The notes under the pieces: model-generated | Told to the model about the DNA's origin: nothing | Database searches by the model: none | Seen by the model: the letters and a program-made list of their open reading frames with translations, nothing else | Shown here: piece by piece, positions 1-12,300 of the stretch | How positions within the stretch are numbered: the stretch's first letter is position 1 | Layout of the letters: every line of letters starts with the position of its first letter | DNA from: Microdochium bolleyi | Lineage: Eukaryota > Ascomycota > Sordariomycetes > Xylariales > Microdochiaceae | Direction: 5' to 3' | Length of the DNA: 64,000 bases | NCBI GenBank assembly: GCA_001566295.1 | Contig: KQ964253.1 | Span: 620,001 to 684,000 of the forward strand | Program-made: the position numbers and the translations under genes

Positions 1-171
1 GTTATTTTGATGGAGCCAAACAAGGTCTTAGCGACTCATTCTCTTAACAGATGTTTTGAACCAGGTTTAACGACACAATTGAGCCCATGCTCTCTTGTAC
101 ACCACAAGCTGACTGACAACGTTCACTGACTCGGCGGCTAGGGCAGCTAGATCCGACAATCGCTCGCCCCA

Positions 172-561
172 TCAGCCTGACTTCTTCGCCTTGGAGACCC
201 TGCCGCTCTTGATCTTGGTGGCAGCAGGCTTGTTGTTCTTGGCGGCCGACTTGCGCTTGGCCTTGGCACGTGCAGGCTTCGTGGCGGCCTCTTCGTCGGC
301 GCGTCGCTGCTCGTCGAGGCGCTCAAGCATCTCTGTCATGGCGATCGTCTGGCGATACATGTGCAGCATGCTCTCCTGGATCATGGCCTGGACGGGGGTG
401 AGGGTATCGGGACATATCCAGATGAAGCCACCTTCGAGGATGGTGGTGGCACCGTGATCGGGAGGACTTGAAGCAAGATCGAGGTCAGCTCTGGTGTTAC
501 GGATTCAGTCCTCCAGGGACATGAATGGGAGAACTCACGCGGAGGAGTTGTTGGTAGTCAT
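172..561 (-). CDS. Small hypothetical protein with Lys/Ala-rich C-terminus
   Basis: Two exons, 539-561 and 172-490, around a 48-nt intron (GTGAGT donor, CAG acceptor), giving 113 aa. The start MTTNNSSA was chosen because it is the only upstream ATG whose phase fits the acceptor; an ATG further upstream (MYDDDQ...) is in the wrong phase. The middle holds an uncharged stretch (ATTILEGGFIWICPDTLTP), then a probable amphipathic helix (MIQESMLHMYRQTIAMTEML), and the last 35 residues are dense in Lys, Arg and Ala, ending KAKKSG. The basic tail suggests a nuclear or nucleic-acid-bound protein, but that is inference. I do not recognise the family. Confidence 0.55.
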
Positions 562-1399
562 CGTGGAAGAGCTCGAACCTGTGATGGTCTTGATTGACTG
601 GAAGGTTTGTGGCCTGGTCGTCGTCGTACATGAGAGCTGAGGCGGCGAAGTGCTCTTGGCGAGTCGGCGGAGAGCTCTGTGTGTAGGAGGGTTCAGCTCA
701 GATGGGAATCCCGCCCAAGAAGAAAGTGCGTGATGGCTTGGGAAGGAGCTTATGGTGATTGACGCAGGAAGATCTACTCCGTTGTGGCCAGAATCAGGAA
801 GGGACTGCTCTCGTGGTTGCCGTGGTTTTCTCTCACAAATTGCCTACCAACAGCACTGGTACTGATGTGATACTTTCGGTGAAGCCCCGAAAGAGACAGC
901 CACGAGGCCTCGAAGCCTCTTAAACAAGTACGGCTCCATGGACGCACCTCCCCTATGTGCAACGAAACAATTTGTGACCGTTATGGCTCTTTGATTCTGT
1001 GCGGCAGGCATGGTCTGAGGGGAAATGGAGATTTCAGTACGCTTCAACCACTTTCCGGTGTTGATCAGGATGTTTACGACAGCAACGCGTGCCCGCGCTC
1101 TTCCAGGAATACCACTGCATGAAATCAATATCTCGGGTGACGTACTTTCTTCTGCCTACATATTGCTACAAGTCCTTGCATCGTGAATGAATATGTTACT
1201 TGGAGGACATAACTGGTACACTCCACGTCGCGCCTCTCTCCTTTTTGTACTTAGCTTCATATATAACCCAGTGCATGTCTTTGAACGTGAGTTTCATGTC
1301 CCTTACATCAGATTCGCACCGTACAGGTCATCCCGAACCACCTATACACAGTATAATACACAGCTCTAGGCAGCATCAAGCAGCGTCGGATCCACCCCT
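562..1399. other. Intergenic, no gene seen
   Basis: About 840 bases between the start of the small Lys-rich gene and the stop of the uS2m gene. It should contain the promoter of the former and the 3' UTR of the latter. Reading frames here are short and resemble nothing I know. Confidence 0.5.
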
Positions 1400-2998
1400 T
1401 CACGAGGACTCGTTCTTGCCGCTGCCCTCACCCTTCTGCATGACCTCGCCTGTCGTCTCATCCACAACCTGAACCTCGTCCATCTCCGGATTCGCACGCT
1501 TCACCTCAGCCACCGCCTCGGCAGCCTCCTTGTCCATGAGCTCCTGCTGGAGGACGCTCCCCCTGCTCTTGGGATCGACAAACTGATCCTCCGGCTTCCC
1601 CTGCGCCTGTGTGGTCGTCGACGTCGCAGTCGGCTCAGGTGTCGCGGCGGCAGTGGCAGTGCTCGAAGTGATAGTGTTGCTGGGAGCGAATGATGAAGCG
1701 GAGGACGACGAGGTCGGCGAGCCCAGCGCGGCGGCCTCATGAAGCAGCTGAGCCTGGATAGCCTTCTTCTCGGCGAGCTCCTGGGCCCGTTTGGCCTCCT
1801 TCTTGATGTAGCCTGACACGGGAGACGGGGTCTCCCAAGTGACCCGGCCGGCCTTGGCGGCCTGCAGGCGGCGCTTGTTGCCCTCCTGGCCGGCGCGGCC
1901 GAGGATGCTTGCAATCGTGCCAACCGATCGGAGACTGTGAGAAAGGTTGTCATGTCAGTTGGTGGACAAGCGTATCTCTGGAGGGACACATCCGGTGCCC
2001 GGAAGAAACTCACCTGTCATCGTTGGCAGGGATTGGGTAAGTGACCCAGGTCGGCTCGGCATTTGTGTCGATCACGCCAATGGTTGGGATGTTGGCGAGG
2101 GCGCACTCGTGCAGGAGGACGTAGTTCTCGAGCGGGTTGAGGCAGACGACGAGGTCAGGCTTGATGGGCTGCGCCTCCATGTTGTGGTAGTTCAGCGACT
2201 CGATGACCTGGTCGTGCTCGTCCATCATGTGGACGGGCAGGCCGCGCAGTAGGACGTCGCTGTTGGTGATTGCACCCGCGGGCCACTTGGTGAAGAGGTG
2301 GAAGCCTTTGGCCATGCGTGCTGCCTGGACGACCATGCGGGTCTGTCCCGGCCGGTTGCCAACGAAGAGGATGTTACCGCCGGCATAGGCCACGCCGTCG
2401 ACGATGCTGGCGGCGCGGCGCAGGTGGGATGCCGTCTGCTCGAGGCTTATGATGTGGATGCCCTCGCGGATGCCGAAGATGTAGCGTGCGTTGGCCGGGT
2501 TCCAGAGCGAGGTGTTGTGGCCCATGTGCACCTGAGCGGCCATAAGGAGCTCGAGGCTGATGTCGGCCGGGCCTGGTGGGTTGCGGAAGATGTCATCCGG
2601 GTGATATATCTTCTCGGTGACGGCGCCGGCCCTTCCAATATAGCTCTTGAGGTTCTGCGCCTTGCGGAATTCGGCAGCCGTGTTGTCAGGGACGTTCGAC
2701 TTCTTGTTCTTGCTGTAGGGCTTCGCTGTCCGGATGAATAGCGAGGGAGGCTGCGATGCGTCTGTGCTCGTCTGGGACGGTGTCGTCGTCGTCTCGGTCG
2801 AAAGGGCGCGCACGCATCGTGACGTGCTCACCTGCGAAGTGGCTTGCCGTAGAGGAGCAGCAAGTGCTCTCCGCGCTGTTTGTGTGTCACGAGAGCGTCA
2901 GTGACCGCCTTGGAAAGAAGACAGACATGCCGCTGCCATTGAGCGGCTGCATGGATCGGAGGCTTACCTTGGCGGACTCCCATCTCTCTTATTATCAT
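1400..2998 (-). CDS. MRP4: Mitochondrial small-subunit ribosomal protein uS2m (Mrp4)
   Basis: Protein uS2 of the mitochondrial ribosome small subunit. Three exons, 2968-2998, 2014-2875 and 1400-1934, with introns of 92 and 79 nt in matching phase, give 475 aa. An in-frame ATG at 2983 would give 470 aa and starts directly with an Arg/Ala-rich presequence (MGVRQARRALAAPLRQ), as expected for mitochondrial import. The S2 fold is clear: ELLMAAQVHMGHNTSLWNP, RYIFGIREGIHIISLEQT, GGNILFVGNRPGQ, and the Asp-rich end VIDTNAEPTWVTYPIPAND. After the S2 core comes a fungal extension with a K/A/E helix followed by a Ser/Ala/Thr-rich segment. Intron 1 splits the presequence from the mature part. Confidence 0.93.
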
Positions 2999-3436
2999 GA
3001 TATGTATGCGCAGGACTGTTGATCCGAGCTGTGTCGAATGCTGGCCCTCGATTCACCTAAGTTTTAGAGATGGTCCAGCACTTGAGGTTGTCGCGACTTT
3101 TCTCGAGCTGCTGCATACTCCACAGGCCAATCAGTGCGCAGCCATCCCACCTTTGTGGAGCAGTGGACACTCCACATCCTCGCAGCATAAACGGCAGTCT
3201 TGCACATCGTGCACAATTCGTAGTCATGACGCTCGACCTAACTACCCTCCATGAGTCTTGGTTGGCATCAGCGGCCACGGTTGAGGTATATTAATCTATG
3301 TACTTGATTGCTACGAGTAGCATTTCTACAGTCGGAAATGTGCCTTTGTCCGTGGTCTCATCAGGGTGTGCTAAAAGTAAAACAAGAAGCTTGCTAAATC
3401 ACTTGTTGGTATCGGGTTTTCTCCATAGCTCAGGTT
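2999..3436. other. Intergenic: promoter of the uS2m gene and 3' UTR of the CBS/PB1 gene
   Basis: About 440 bases with no supported gene. Both flanking genes are on the minus strand, so this holds the upstream region of uS2m and the downstream region of the CBS/PB1 gene. Confidence 0.5.
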
Positions 3437-5585
3437 CTACCGATTGCTAGACAGTCTCGAGATGGAGAAGACGCCAATAATGACCACAGCGAGGGCCGCG
3501 ACCGCGCCGGGCAGGAGCAGCTCGTTGGGAATGCCAGCAATGACCTGTTCAGGCTCTGCATGGTGGTTGCCTCTCCTGCGACGTCTAACCGTGCTGAGAT
3601 CCTCGTCGTCGTCGCTGTCGTCCTCGTCCGATTCCTCGACAATTCCGCGCCGGCGCCGAGCAGCCGATGCAGCGGTGCTTCCAGGTGGGGTTGGGAGTAC
3701 GTCCGGCTGGGGCGCCGTAACGGTGACGGGGGGCTGAGCTGGGTCATGGACAAAGAGGTCGACCTTCTCGCGATGGCTATGCCTGGCAAGCATGATGGCC
3801 TCGAGCAAGTCCTCGTCTGTAGTGATCGAGACAGTGTCTCCCTCATCATCCAAGTAGCTCATGGCAAATCCGCTGATGCTCAAGCTGCCATCCTCAACAG
3901 TCGGTGTTCCACCCAGCGCCTCGGCCTCCTTGCCTAGCTTCGCGGCCACGCTCGCTACGAACTGCTCGATGCCCTGGCTGGCAGTGACCTGGAAGCGGTG
4001 GACACGACCACTAGGAGCCTTGAACTTGAAGGCGAAAGGGACATCCGCAGGAGGAACATCCGGGGTCAGGGGCTCCAGCATTGAACCCTCTCCAACGTGA
4101 GAAGCGCTGTCACCGGGCGCCACTGAGTCGCCGATTCTGTCGCGACCGTGGTCGGGTGACATGAGTGACCGCGAAGCCATGGTGTGGTGGTGGCTGCCAT
4201 CGCCGCTGACCATAGACTCGGTCTCGTTGTCCAGCGACAGCCAGAACTTGTTCCACGCGGGGCCCTCGCTATCGCCGTTGCCCATGGTGTTGATCTGCTC
4301 CAGAGTCGCGTAGGTGAGCTTGAGGACGTCGACCATGCCCACGATTTCGCCAGAGTCGTTCATGACGGGGAGGTTGAGGTAGTGTCCGTCTGTGATGATA
4401 ATATTAGTATGGTTGTTCAGGCTCCGGGGAAGCTCGTACTTGACGCAGACTTACCGTGCATCTTCCGGAGTGCGGCCTGAATGCTCATGTCCATGGGAGC
4501 AAAGTCAGGGTGAGGAGTCATGACTCTGACAACGCTGCAGTTTGAGGGGTCCAGGCCGGGAGCAATCACACGCAGGACGACGTCCTTGCTAGTGAAGATA
4601 CCAGTAATCTGTCCCTGGTCCTGAACCAGCACAGCAGTGGTGTGGTTCTCCTTCATCAGCATGGCAGCCTCCTTCACAGAGGTTCTGACGCTGACAGTCG
4701 TGGGAGGCATGCCGTTCAAAACGGACTCGAGCGTCGGACCTGACATCTTGGAACGCAGAGCCTCCACATACTGGATGATCTGTTGGGGCTGGCTGGTGCC
4801 GAGCTCGGATTGGACACCCTCGAGCGCAGCATACAGCTTGGTGGACGAGGCATAAGCGCGCTCCAGCTTCTCCATGGCGTCGTAGAAGCACTTGGTGATG
4901 TCAAGAATGCCCGAGATGTCCTGGTTCTCGTCCATGACGGGCAGGTGGCGGAAGCCCTTGCGCACCATGAGATCGAGCGCATCGGTCGCGCTCGTGTCGG
5001 TTCTCGCGCAGAGCGGGTTCTTGGTCATGATCTCGGCAATCGTGATATTGCTGGCCTTGTGGCCGGCGCCGACCACGCGGAAAGCCAGATCCTTGGCCGT
5101 GAAGATACCGGCAATGCGGTCGTCGTCGTCGGTGACAAGCACGCAGTCTTCGCGCTTCGCAGCCATCAGCTGCGCAGCCTCGGAGACTGTGGTCGACGGC
5201 TTGATCTGGAGGGCCGGGCTGGGCTTGAGGGCGAGGACGGTTCCGGGAGGGGCCTTGCGAGAGTGGCGGGCGCGGTTGGTGAGGCCCTTCTTCTTGGAGA
5301 GGTCGCTCTCCAGCTTCCTGCGGATGGCCTGCCCCATCTCTGTTAGCAAACTTGAGGCACCAAGTAGAGCGACCATGGCGACAGGTCACATACCTCATCA
5401 CGCTTGCTCTGCTTCTGGCGACTGGCGCTGACGCCCGAGGGGGCCTCGCTCGGAGGCGGCTGGTGGCTTGCCTGGGTCTCGAGGACAGGCCTGGGGATGC
5501 CAGAGCCTCCAGCAGGGCTGCTGGGAGTGTTGTTAAAGGGCATGTTTCCGCGGCCCTTGGGCGTGCCTCGCATAGTTCCTGACAT
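3437..5585 (-). CDS. Tail-anchored protein with four CBS motifs and a PB1 domain (Mug70-like)
   Basis: Three exons (5394-5585, 4455-5328, 3437-4389; introns 65 nt each) give 672 aa. Order: a disordered N-terminus; a conserved SKRDE/AIRRKLESDLSKKK segment made exactly at the first splice junction; two CBS pairs (about residues 95-220 and 265-395; motifs EDCVLVTDDDDRIAGIFTAKDL, FRHLPVMDENQDISGILD, TTAVLVQDQGQITGIFTSKD, LPVMNDSGEIVGMVDVL); a PB1 domain around 470-565; an acidic/Arg-rich linker; and one hydrophobic helix at about 645-667 (LLLPGAVAALAVVIIGVFSI) four residues before a basic end. CBS pairs usually sense adenine nucleotides and PB1 mediates heterodimerisation. The same architecture is known from fission yeast mug70. 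The C-terminal anchor suggests an organelle membrane; ligand and role are unknown. Confidence 0.85.
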
Positions 5586-6363
5586 TGTGGGATGAGGGAG
5601 CACAGTCTGCACCGGGCGAGGATGTAGGATGTGGTGTCGGGAGCTGTGATGGGCCAACGAGGGGCTTGAGGTGCCCGCGGACGAGGAGGGGACGAATGAG
5701 GACGAGGGAAAAAAACACCAGCCTGTCGGGTCTCGCGATCGTGGTCCGAGGTGGGAGGAGCGGTCAGTTTATTTACTCGCTATTCTTTTTCCCTGCCAGT
5801 CACAGCAGCTGCCCCCCTCCCACGCCCACCGCGCCCCACTGCGCAGGGCAGCAATCGGACGGGTCCAGTCGGGCCCGCATGTCGCCTGGGTGATCCAGCC
5901 AGTCACCATGCCGCAGCAGCTCCCCGCAGCAGCCCTGGCCTGCCCGACCTTCGGGAAACTGCGGGCGCCAGCGACGTTCAGGCACCTCTGCACACCTGGG
6001 CATGTGAGTGAGTTGACGTGACGACCATCTTGCGAGCACAGCCCATCACTCCTCCATATGACGTCTCGCTGATCCGGTCTGATGATCGTCAGGTGTGATG
6101 GACTGCATCATCTCAGCCGTTGACTCAGGAAGCTCACGCGTGGGAAACCAGGAATGATTGTAAACAATGACACATGTGCTCTCTCTACTCGAATGCCCTG
6201 CAATAGCGCCAAGACGATGCAATGCCTCCTAGTCTTCAAAACAAAACCTTGCTTCGCCGTCACCTTGTGTACATAAGGCGCGGATGAGAACAAAGCAATA
6301 CCAAAACAAAGCTCAACTTTGAACACGCTTGACCAGAAGCAGCCACAACCAATACACAACCAC
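5586..6363. other. Intergenic: upstream region of the CBS/PB1 gene and 3' end of POL2
   Basis: About 780 bases without a supported gene. The first 250 bases next to the CBS/PB1 start are G-rich on the plus strand (C-rich on the transcribed side), a typical fungal 5' UTR composition. Confidence 0.5.
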
Positions 6364-9300
6364 CTACAATGCCCCAAGCACCTCCTCCACGAGCGCGCTC
6401 AGCATCCTCAGCCCAAACCAGTCTGCCACGCCCTTGTACACCTTGAACCGGCGCAGCACGTCGTCGCGCTTGACGCTCTCGGTCCACGAGCCCGAGCACG
6501 GACAGTGCTCCATGAAGTCGTTGAGCCGGGCGCCGCCGCACCGGGCACACTTGAGGTCCTGCGTGGTCCACTCGATCACGAAGCCCTGCACGTCGGCCAG
6601 GAGCTTCTCCTCCATCTTGAGTCGGTCAAACTCGACGTCGCAATATGTACACTTCCACGGCTTCGCCTGCGCAGCACGCTTGAGCTCGTTCTGCAGCACG
6701 GCGCCGTCCAGGTTGTTGGTGTTGTTGCCACCAGTCTGGACAGTGGCTAGCACTTCCTCCATGTCTGGAAGCAGGGCTTCGTCGCGGCACAAGTCCCAGT
6801 CGCGAGCCATGGTGCACTCAGTGCAGCTCCACTGAGGCACCTTGAGGGACTCACTCGGGTTGACAAAAGTGCCATCCTTGCTGAACTCGCGGACGTCAAA
6901 CAACTGCAGGAGCTCCTTGCGCAGAAGACGAGCCTCCATGGTGATGTTCTTGTCCAGGCTGAGGACCTGCATCAACGACTTGACAAGCTCGAGGACGGCA
7001 TTGCGGTTCCGCATGTTCTTCAGGTGGCTTCCTGGTAGCACCGGGAAGGTCCAGTCGGAGGCAAGCTCGGGGTGAAGTAGCTCGCGTGCCTGAGTAGAGA
7101 CAAGTGACTGGATCTCCTTCTTCAGGGGTCGCTCGAACGTCTTGGTGAGAATGATCGAGTTCTTGTCGCCGAGAGTAGCGTTCTCGTCCCCTTGTGTGCC
7201 GTTGCGAGCAGGCAACTGCGTTAGACGTGGCGTCGAGTCTGGATCGCCCAAAGGCCGCTTGATCTTGTGCATGAGCTCAATGAACTGCACTGTCCAGTGC
7301 TGGAAGACGTCCTGAAGGCGAAGCGGCAAGAACGTCTTGATCTGCCAGCACATCACGGTCTCGAGGTTCTGCTCGTCGGCTTCAATGACCTCCTGGCAAG
7401 CTTTGCCTCCGTAGTTGAACTCGTCGTACCACACGAGATAGTCCCAGTATTCCTTGATCTCAAGCTCGATGAAGTTGAACAAGGCCTTGCTCTTGATGCT
7501 CTTGAGGATGTACTGGCTGTAGGCATACGCGTTGCCCACCTCCGACTTCGTTGTCTGAAGCAGGAGCCTGTTCGAGTTTGCGAAGACGACTTGTGAGCCG
7601 ACACGGCGGAAGTCGGCCATCAGCTGGAGCAGAGCCTTGCGACTCATCATCTGCACATAGTAGTGCAGAGCTCGGTCGTACATGAACGAGTCCGAAGACT
7701 CAACCCAGCGGACGAGGTGTTGTACAAGGACATCTGCCATTGAGCTGCCCCTGCAGGCCTCGGTCCACCACGACTTGACCATTTCGCGGAGAACAAGCAC
7801 GCCTGCGTTGGCGAAGGCCGACTCGGAGTGAAGTGTCGCATCGTCGCCGCCCGTTGCGTCAGCTGCTGGATTAAAAGAGATGGAGTCGGAACCTTCTAGC
7901 TCATTGATCAGGGAGGACGTGAGGATCGTGTTGATAGCCAGATTGCGTACGTCGATATCTATACAGACAGATGCGTATGTGCCTGGCTGGTTGACAGATG
8001 GCATGCTGACCTTGTCGAGTGGGCCAGTGACATCGTCCTGCTCATAGCCTGCATGGTCAGGCCGTGCGCCAGGTGACCACCAGAGGACGACGTTATTCGT
8101 TTGCAGTCTTCTGGCGTATGCCACATCGATCAAGAACCTCGGGTCATCTCGCTCCAGATTGCAGAGAGGTATGTCACCATATCGAGCAAGCGCAGTGAGG
8201 TGCAGTACCCACGAGCCCAGACTGAGGTAGTGTGTGACCAACCGTCGCGCGACAACGCTCTGCCAGCCCAGTGGCGGAAGTGAACTGTCGGCTTGATCAT
8301 ATCTCAGTGGCAGCACAGGGAAGTCTCCAAGAACGGGTACGTCGTGGATCAGCTGGTTGCGCTGGGATGACTGGACCACGAGCATGAGCGGGCGGGTTTC
8401 GTCCTTCTTGAGGCGCTTGATCAAGTCTCCGATCTCAAGATGCGCCTTCCGCCTGGTGGTAACTTGCGTGACCTTGAAGTTGAGCTTGTCTTGGTACTTG
8501 AAGCAATCTTGCCAGTTGCTGCCCTCTGGCTCGTCTCGAGCTCTACGAGCGAGCATATCTCCATAGATCTTGTTGATATTCGGTAGGTCTTGTCCGTTGT
8601 CTCGGGACTTTTGCAGAATAACAACGTGGGCTTGATCGCTAGTCGTTGAGAAGATGCCGAAAATCTGTCTTTCACCAGCTGTAATGTGGGAGATGTAGAG
8701 GTACCCGAGAGGGTTGGACTCAAGGTATGTTCTTGCCTTCGCAGGACGGATCAAGCTAGTGAGGTCAAATCCCTGCTCTAAGCCTCTGCCAAGAACGCCA
8801 GGCTGCTTCTCGTCAATCGTACACAAGTTACCCAGCTGCAGGACAGCTCGGATGTTCAAGGGTACCTGCTTCTCGTATACACCCTCGACGCTGGGGTGGT
8901 TGAAGAGTAGCGAGAACTTCTCGGCCTCTGCAAAATAGATGTCCTCTGGCACGGTGATCTTGAACAGGTGTGTTGATGAGTGGCCGTTGGGAAGCGTGTA
9001 GTTAACTTGCTCAACCTCACAGCCATTGATGTGGATGTCGGGCAGGTCCTTGCCCTTCAAATTGAGGAATACCTGCCTGGGTACCTTGACCTTGAGTGGG
9101 TGGATCTTCGCATCGATGAGGACGTAGGCCATGACGATACCCGGGTTGTCGGTGGCGCGAAGTTGTAGGAGATGCCAGTTGTTCCTGAATGTGATTTCCG
9201 CCTGGTTTCTGAAGGTCTGTTGGATGTTGCTACCGACATTGCCCCTTCGGTCGCCGAACAGGTGACGACGCCGAATGCGAGCTTGCTTCTGGATCTTCCA

Positions 9301-12300
9301 CTTCTGTTTCTGATATGCCAAGAAAGCTGGATAGTCATCTGAGGGGCTCGGCATGACCTTGGGCAATGCAGCGAATGGGTCGACCTCTTTCGCGGGTTCC
9401 GGGGACTTTCTCTTGGTTGCGGCTGCTTGCTGCGATGAGTTGATCACGGCTGTTGTGTTCTTTGGCTTCAGCAACTTTGACCCAAAGTCTTCAAGATCGT
9501 TGAGTTTTTGTGTGCCCAAGTTTGTGATATCTTCGAGTGGTCCTTTGCTGAACAGGTCCGTGAGCTTCTTCTGCTTCATCTTGTCATCCTTGATGTTGAT
9601 TCTCCGTTGAAGCCAGTCAGGATGCGGGACACGGGGAACTGGGTTCCGCACTTTTTGCAACGCAGCAGGGATTGTGATGAGCTTCTGGATGACGGATCCC
9701 AGACGTTCCAGATAGTAGTCCCAGTCCAACAAGGCGCGAGGATCTGTGTTCGACGGCTCTTCCTTGAGCCACTTGGTCAAGAAACTCCTCTTGATCTCGG
9801 GTTCCGCAGAGAAAATGGCGACGGGAATAGCGCGCTCAGTGACAGGGGCACCTCGAGGCTTCGCGCAGATGATGTATTTGCAGTTGAGACCTTTATCCTT
9901 GACCATCTGCTCGCCCAAGAATTCAGCGAGACGCTTGGCCGTGGTGATGGACGTCGATTTCTGGGATCCGTATTCTTCGAGTGTCTTGGACATGCTACGA
10001 TTCTCACAAATGAGATCAATGAGCTCTTCATCCGCTAGCGTAGAGCCTTTGCTGTGCAGAACATCCAGCCATCTGTCGGCAACCTTGGCTACCGCGGTGT
10101 AGCACTCGGCGAGAGTGGTACCCTCAAGGAAGAACTTGAAAATTTGCTGCTGGAAGATCTTGATGAGCTTTAATTCGCCTCTGCGCTTCACCTCGAAACC
10201 TTTGAGCTCAGCAAGACTGCCGTCGTCGTTGAACACAGCGTACCGCTTCTTCAGGTTCTTGTCCTCCTCTTTCGAGGTGGGGAGAATCATGGCTCGGTAT
10301 GGTCCGTCGACCTCGAAGAAGATCGAGTTGTCGCTGTGCGTTTCGTACTTGAAGGATTTGGGGTCTACCAGGGTCTGGTATTGGTGGTTCGTGAACTTGG
10401 CGTGGACCTTGTGGTTTAACATGACACAAGGATAAGAGATGAAGACCTTCTTGCCGTTCTTCATCTTGAACGAAAAGTTCTCGGGGAAACTGCCAGGCAA
10501 CATGCACCAAATACCATCTGTATCCAACTCCAAGGGCCGGCCCAGACGTTCGACCAGCTCCTTAGCAAGCTGGATAATGGTGGCACCGGTCAAGCAAGTC
10601 ACGCCTGCCATTTCCATGGAGTACCACCGGGAACCCTTCCGCATAGCGTAGCCATAGAAAGAGTTGAGAATGACTTTGTGCGCCAACTGGAGCGAGTCGA
10701 ACAGAACAATCATCTTCTTCGCGGAATCGACTTCGGCGCCTGGCGCACCTGATGATTTGAGCGCTTCTGTCTTGCCCTTCCACACTTTGGCCTTTCCCTT
10801 GTAGTCGTAACGACGATCGCGAAAGCCTGAGACGGTGTCAATGAAGAATGGGTTCTCTCTCTGACAGATGATTGCCTCCCGAGTAATCGTGGTCTGTTCG
10901 CGGATCCTGTGATAGACCTTCTGGCTGTACAATGTCAAACGTTTCCTCGTCAGTGCGATGCGTTCATCCTCAGGCAGTTCCTGGAAAGTCCGCATTGGCG
11001 AGTTGGGCCATTTGCCGGGGAATTTTTCGTTCTCAAGGGTCTGCCTGATCATGTTGTATTCGTCGCGTTTCGCTGGGAGATACTCTCCTCGCCAAGCCCA
11101 TGGCAGCCTCCTATCGCAAGTTTTGCCAGGCCGATTGAAGTCGCACGCAGCGCAGTCGGACTCCTGGATCATGGAATCTGGCTGAAGTCGATTTGTCGTC
11201 ATGATGTTGGGGTACATAGATGCGACATCCAGATGGTAGATCAGAGGGCGCTCGTTTCGGTTAGGAGTTTCCTTGATCGCCCGGAGACGTGACGCAATCT
11301 GCTCCTTGATCTCGTCGTAATTTTCAATATCTTCGAGAGATTTCTTCTCTTCGACGGTAATGCTGAACTTCAAGGCTGAGTCGAGGTCGCTTAGGAGCTC
11401 GTCAATGGCAGCAGGGTCGACTGCGAAATTCGTCGGGATGTCCGCGCGGAACACGCCGGCCTCAATACTCTCGACATGGCCACCTACATAGGTTTCCGCA
11501 TCCAGCAAGTGGCCGTTCCAGAATGCTTCCTTGGCTGCCACGTGCTTGTTGGGGATCACAATATTCTTCTCGTAGGCCTCGACCATCAACAGCATCTCGC
11601 AGAGTGTTCCTGTACCCTTGCGTAGTGTGTCGTCGCCTCCCAGCGGCAAAATGGTGCAAAGGGAGAAGATGAAAGGATGGATGTACTTCATGTACAGGTA
11701 GTATGTGGCAACGGCATCGGAAACGGAGTACTCGGCGAGAGTCTGCGGCCGTTCGCTAGCGTAGGGCGTCATCAGCTCTGGATCAAGCTCGTCAGGGTCG
11801 TAGCCGAGCTTAGCCACGGTGACAGCTTTCAGACCTCGACTACCTTGTGGCAAGTAGGAGTCTCGGTTGACCCATGCAAAGCAGTCCATGTGTACACCGT
11901 ACGTGCACTTGTAGATATCCTCGCTGTTTTTCATCCAGCCGATTTCACGGTACATGTCGATGCCGTTGACCGTCGCCCTCGCTTCTACGAACGGCCAATC
12001 GAAGAAGTCACCGTTGTATGTGGCGATGACGGTAGGTCTTGCTTCCTTGATGTGAAGGAAGAAGCGCTCAATGACCGCACGCTCGTTGGGCTCGTTGAAG
12101 ATCATGAAGGAGCCCGGGTATTCTGGTTTCGGCGTGTAGTCGAAGTCGGAAATATCCTCTGAGACGATCTCCCGATTGGTGATTAGGAAACCTTGACCGT
12201 CTATCATGTACGAAATCATCATGATCTGGTCAATGGCCGCGTCTGGGAACTTCAAGGGCAATTTTGTCGTCTCGATATCATAGGCCATGACCACTGGATC

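Noticed and set aside
1081..1090. Single ACGCGT sites elsewhere (for example near 1085, 41408, 47942, 48228, 61410)
   Set aside because: Isolated copies are expected by chance about every 4 kb; only the POL2 pair is listed.
5394..5585. Splicing of the CBS/PB1 exon 1 to the nearer AG at about 5343
   Set aside because: That acceptor breaks the frame; the next CAG, 8 nt on, keeps it and rebuilds the conserved SKRDE/AIRRK junction.
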